From contig NZ_BMJY01000010.1 in the NCBI RefSeq assembly GCF_014643695.1, forward strand, positions 47,080 through 111,079: a stretch of DNA of 64,000 nt, given 5' to 3'. Positions within the stretch are counted from its first letter, which is position 1, and every line of letters starts with the position of its first letter. The notes beneath the pieces are model-generated. The model saw nothing but the letters and a program-made list of their open reading frames with translations. It was not told the origin of the DNA and ran no database searches. This document shows positions 63,156-64,000 of the stretch, one piece after another. Origin of the DNA: Microbacterium album. Its GTDB lineage: Bacteria > Actinomycetota > Actinomycetes > Actinomycetales > Microbacteriaceae. Both the position numbers and the translations under genes were made by a program.

Positions 63156-64000
63156 TCACCCGGAAGGCGGGCGGGCTCTCGGTCTTCGGGTGAGGGCGTT
63201 GGGTGCGGGGCGGTAGGTGCCGCGTCGGTCGATCCAGGGCGGGGCTTTGATGACCGGGGTGCCGTTTCGCATGCGGATGTCCCACCCGGAATGCTCGAGG
63301 TTGTGGTGGTGCCACCAGCAGAGCAGCACTCCGTTGTCGGTGTGGGTGGGGCCGCCGTTCGCGTGTTCGTCGACGTGGTGGATCTCGCACCACGCGGCGG
63401 GGATCGTGCAGCCGGGGATCACACATCCTCCGTCGCGGGCGGTGATCGCCCGGCGCTGGTGGGTGTTGAACACCCGCTCGGGGGTGCCGAGGCGGATGAT
63501 CCTGCCGGTGCGGTCGTGGATGACTTTTTGCACGGCCCCGGTGCACGCGATCCGGTGCGCGGTGGACGCCGGGACCGGGCTGCCGTCGATACGGGCTACG
63601 GCGGTGGGGTCGTGGAGGTCTTCCTGCGCGACCGTGACCACGAGCGTCGGGGCAGCGCCACCCAATGTCGGGGTGTCGGTGGCTTTCGCGGCGGTCTGGA
63701 TGATCACGGCGAGCACGTCGTGACGCTTCTGCGTATTCGTGCGGGGGTCGTGCACCGCCTCGTCCGGCGACCAGGCTTCGGTTTCGTCCCGGTCTTCGGG
63801 GTCGGCGAGGTGGAAGCGGACGGCGGGGTTCAGGTGCGCGTCCAGCAGTCGCTGCAGCCCGGCGGCGACTTCCGGGAGGAGGGATCCGCGCAGTGGGACG
63901 ACCCCGTCCCGGGGCGTGCCGAGGGTGAGGCCTCGGTTGCGGGCGGCGCGTTCGGCGTCGGGTTCGGGGCCGTCCTGGTCCAGGTACGCCGCCCAGGTGC
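63156..64000 (-). CDS. DUF222-HNH endonuclease (13E12 family), 5' end beyond window
   Basis: The last 281 codons of a DUF222-HNH protein whose start lies past base 64000. The HNH site reads RDGGCVIPGCTIPAAWCEIHHVDEHANGG followed by LLCWWHHHNLEHSGW (residues spread over about 60 positions). The N-terminal part of the visible sequence contains HLNPAVRFHLADPED, typical of the 13E12-repeat family found many times in actinobacterial genomes. Function unknown; often linked with mobile or repeated DNA. Plus strand is G-rich here, as in aspA. Confidence 0.85.
   Translation of the reverse strand, partial: TWAAYLDQDGPEPDAERAARNRGLTLGTPRDGVVPLRGSLLPEVAAGLQRLLDAHLNPAVRFHLADPEDRDETEAWSPDEAVHDPRTNTQKRHDVLAVIIQTAAKATDTPTLGGAAPTLVVTVAQEDLHDPTAVARIDGSPVPASTAHRIACTGAVQKVIHDRTGRIIRLGTPERVFNTHQRRAITARDGGCVIPGCTIPAAWCEIHHVDEHANGGPTHTDNGVLLCWWHHHNLEHSGWDIRMRNGTPVIKAPPWIDRRGTYRPAPNALTRRPRARPPSG

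Overview
The window is 64 kb of very GC-rich DNA with dense coding on both strands, frequent GTG starts and short intergenic gaps. Gene content and order (proS, nusA, ylxR, infB, rbfA, truB, ribF and rpsO in one region; dxr, a site-2 protease and ispG in another; a DUF222-HNH gene at the edge; LLM flavin enzymes; a homodimeric-type short NusA) point to an actinobacterium, most likely Microbacterium or another Microbacteriaceae. This is inferred from family knowledge, not from a database match. No rRNA, tRNA, CRISPR array, prophage or complete insertion sequence was seen.

Layout. 0-6.5 kb: the end of a DedA gene, an FMN reductase/luciferase-like monooxygenase pair, an acyltransferase, a 2OG-Fe(II) oxygenase and a sugar kinase-surE operon. 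6.5-7.0 kb: repeats, including a perfect 126-bp tandem duplication next to the rpsO terminator. 7-17 kb: rpsO, an MFS carrier, YceI, FKBP, PrsW, an FAH-family hydrolase, aspartase, a phosphodiesterase and oligopeptidase B. 17.0-18.3 kb: a Vsr/DUF559-like nuclease gene bracketed by two 77-bp palindromic direct repeats. 18.3-28 kb: phosphofructokinase, a SNF2 helicase, the copZ-copA pair with a CsoR-type operator, deoC, ribF, two membrane proteins and truB. 28-38 kb: a lipoprotein, mutY, the rbfA-infB-ylxR-nusA translation cluster (with a dispersed repeat inside it), an esterase and proS. 38-43 kb: a lipoprotein, a small-multidrug-export-type protein, an F420-type oxidoreductase, a SIMPL protein, a Fic/Doc toxin-antitoxin pair and ispG. 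43-47.5 kb: a fused anthranilate synthase behind a textbook tryptophan attenuator, a DMT exporter and a Rip1-like protease. 47.6-55.6 kb: a His-rich membrane protein and YcnI, an unusual second MurE-like ligase, dxr, an FKBP lipoprotein, an acyltransferase, OsmC and asparaginase. 55.6-64 kb: an EccC-like FtsK/SpoIIIE ATPase, a PP2C phosphatase, a Gln/Tyr/Pro-rich membrane protein, a rhodanese-YeeE thiosulfate pair and a truncated DUF222-HNH gene.

How it works together. The core is housekeeping: translation initiation and ribosome maturation, flavin, isoprenoid (dxr and ispG), cell wall and glycolysis. Accessory functions cover copper handling (CopZ/CopA and possibly YcnI), tryptophan-regulated chorismate use, thiosulfate sulfur acquisition and DNA repair. 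A strong regularity is that many genes have a TANNNT hexamer ending exactly six bases before the start codon and no Shine-Dalgarno sequence, as expected for leaderless transcripts.

The least explained structures are (i) the nuclease gene flanked by palindromic direct repeats, with a diverged solo copy near 28 kb, and (ii) a structured element of about 126 bp present in tandem near 6.7 kb and once, inverted, in the nusA-ylxR gap.
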